Assembly (NCBI GenBank): GCA_029979325.1
Contig: JAPOHS010000060.1
Span: forward strand, 1-5,904
Direction: 5' to 3'
DNA length: 5,904 bases
From: Pseudomonadota bacterium
Lineage (GTDB): Bacteria > Pseudomonadota > Gammaproteobacteria > UBA11654
Shown: positions 5,808 through 5,904 of the stretch, one piece after another
Position numbering within the stretch: position 1 is the stretch's first letter
Layout: every line of letters begins with the position of its first letter
The notes under the pieces: generated by a model
The model's database searches: none
Told to the model about the DNA's origin: nothing
The model's input: only the letters and a program-made list of their open reading frames with translations
Translations under genes and position numbers: made by a program

Positions 5808-5904
5808 ATGAATAATTACCTCGAGAAAGTAAATAAAATCGATTCAAATTCAGCACTCAAATTTGGGATTTTATTCAGCTTAATCTTCACAGGATTGATA
5901 TTTC
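5808..5904 (+). CDS. N-terminal fragment of an unidentified membrane protein (3' end outside window)
   Basis: An ATG at 5808 opens a frame that stays open for 32 codons to the window edge. The peptide starts MNNYLEKVNKIDSNSALKF and continues into a hydrophobic stretch (ILFSLIFTGLIF, residues 21-32) that looks like the beginning of a transmembrane helix or an uncleaved signal anchor. The polar N-terminus has two or three lysines before the hydrophobic run. The gene is divergent from the TerB-like gene, with 68 bp between starts. No strong Shine-Dalgarno is visible; AT-rich boxes such as TAAAAT (5775-5780) could serve as -10, but I see no convincing -35. The family cannot be recognised from this fragment. 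Confidence 0.55.
   Translation, partial: MNNYLEKVNKIDSNSALKFGILFSLIFTGLIF

Overview
The window is a densely packed, AT-rich bacterial segment. Seven genes run in one direction (+ strand), followed by one convergent gene and the start of a divergent membrane-protein gene. The block yggS-proC-yggT, with pyrB just upstream, is a gammaproteobacterial arrangement; in Pseudomonas the same genes lie near each other around pilT/pilU. The compact spacing, AT-rich codons and a D-glutamate gene pair known from marine Proteobacteria suggest a marine gammaproteobacterium with a streamlined genome. That assignment is inference, and I cannot name a genus.

Layout. Positions 2-232 hold the C-terminal end of aspartate carbamoyltransferase (pyrB). 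Next come pyrK (234-1103, electron-transfer subunit of class 1B dihydroorotate dehydrogenase), the PLP-binding protein YggS (1103-1771), pyrroline-5-carboxylate reductase proC (1773-2588) and the YggT-family membrane protein (2606-3193). They are followed by an enolase-superfamily racemase/epimerase best matched to DgcA (3203-4258) and a DUF1611-family protein best matched to DgcN (4258-5310). Gaps between these genes are 1 nt, overlap, 1 nt, 17 nt, 9 nt and overlap. They are therefore probably one transcript, with its promoter upstream of the window. A TerB-like gene (5296-5739, - strand) converges on dgcN and overlaps its 3' end by 15 bp. A 68-bp divergent intergenic region (5740-5807) carries a good sigma70-like promoter for terB and a 12-bp perfect palindrome. 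A truncated gene (5808 to the window end) encodes a protein with a hydrophobic segment near its N-terminus.

How the genes may work together. PyrB and PyrK belong to de novo pyrimidine synthesis. YggS, ProC and YggT are a conserved housekeeping trio concerned with PLP homeostasis, proline synthesis and an incompletely understood membrane function. DgcN and DgcA are expected to convert D-glutamate to N-acetyl-D-glutamate and then to N-acetyl-L-glutamate. The notable point is that this D-glutamate module sits at the end of a proline/PLP/pyrimidine operon, where its product would return to the L-glutamate pool that feeds proline synthesis. Apart from that linkage and the small divergent regulatory region, the window is ordinary core metabolism. 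I see no mobile element, CRISPR array, RNA gene or defence system.
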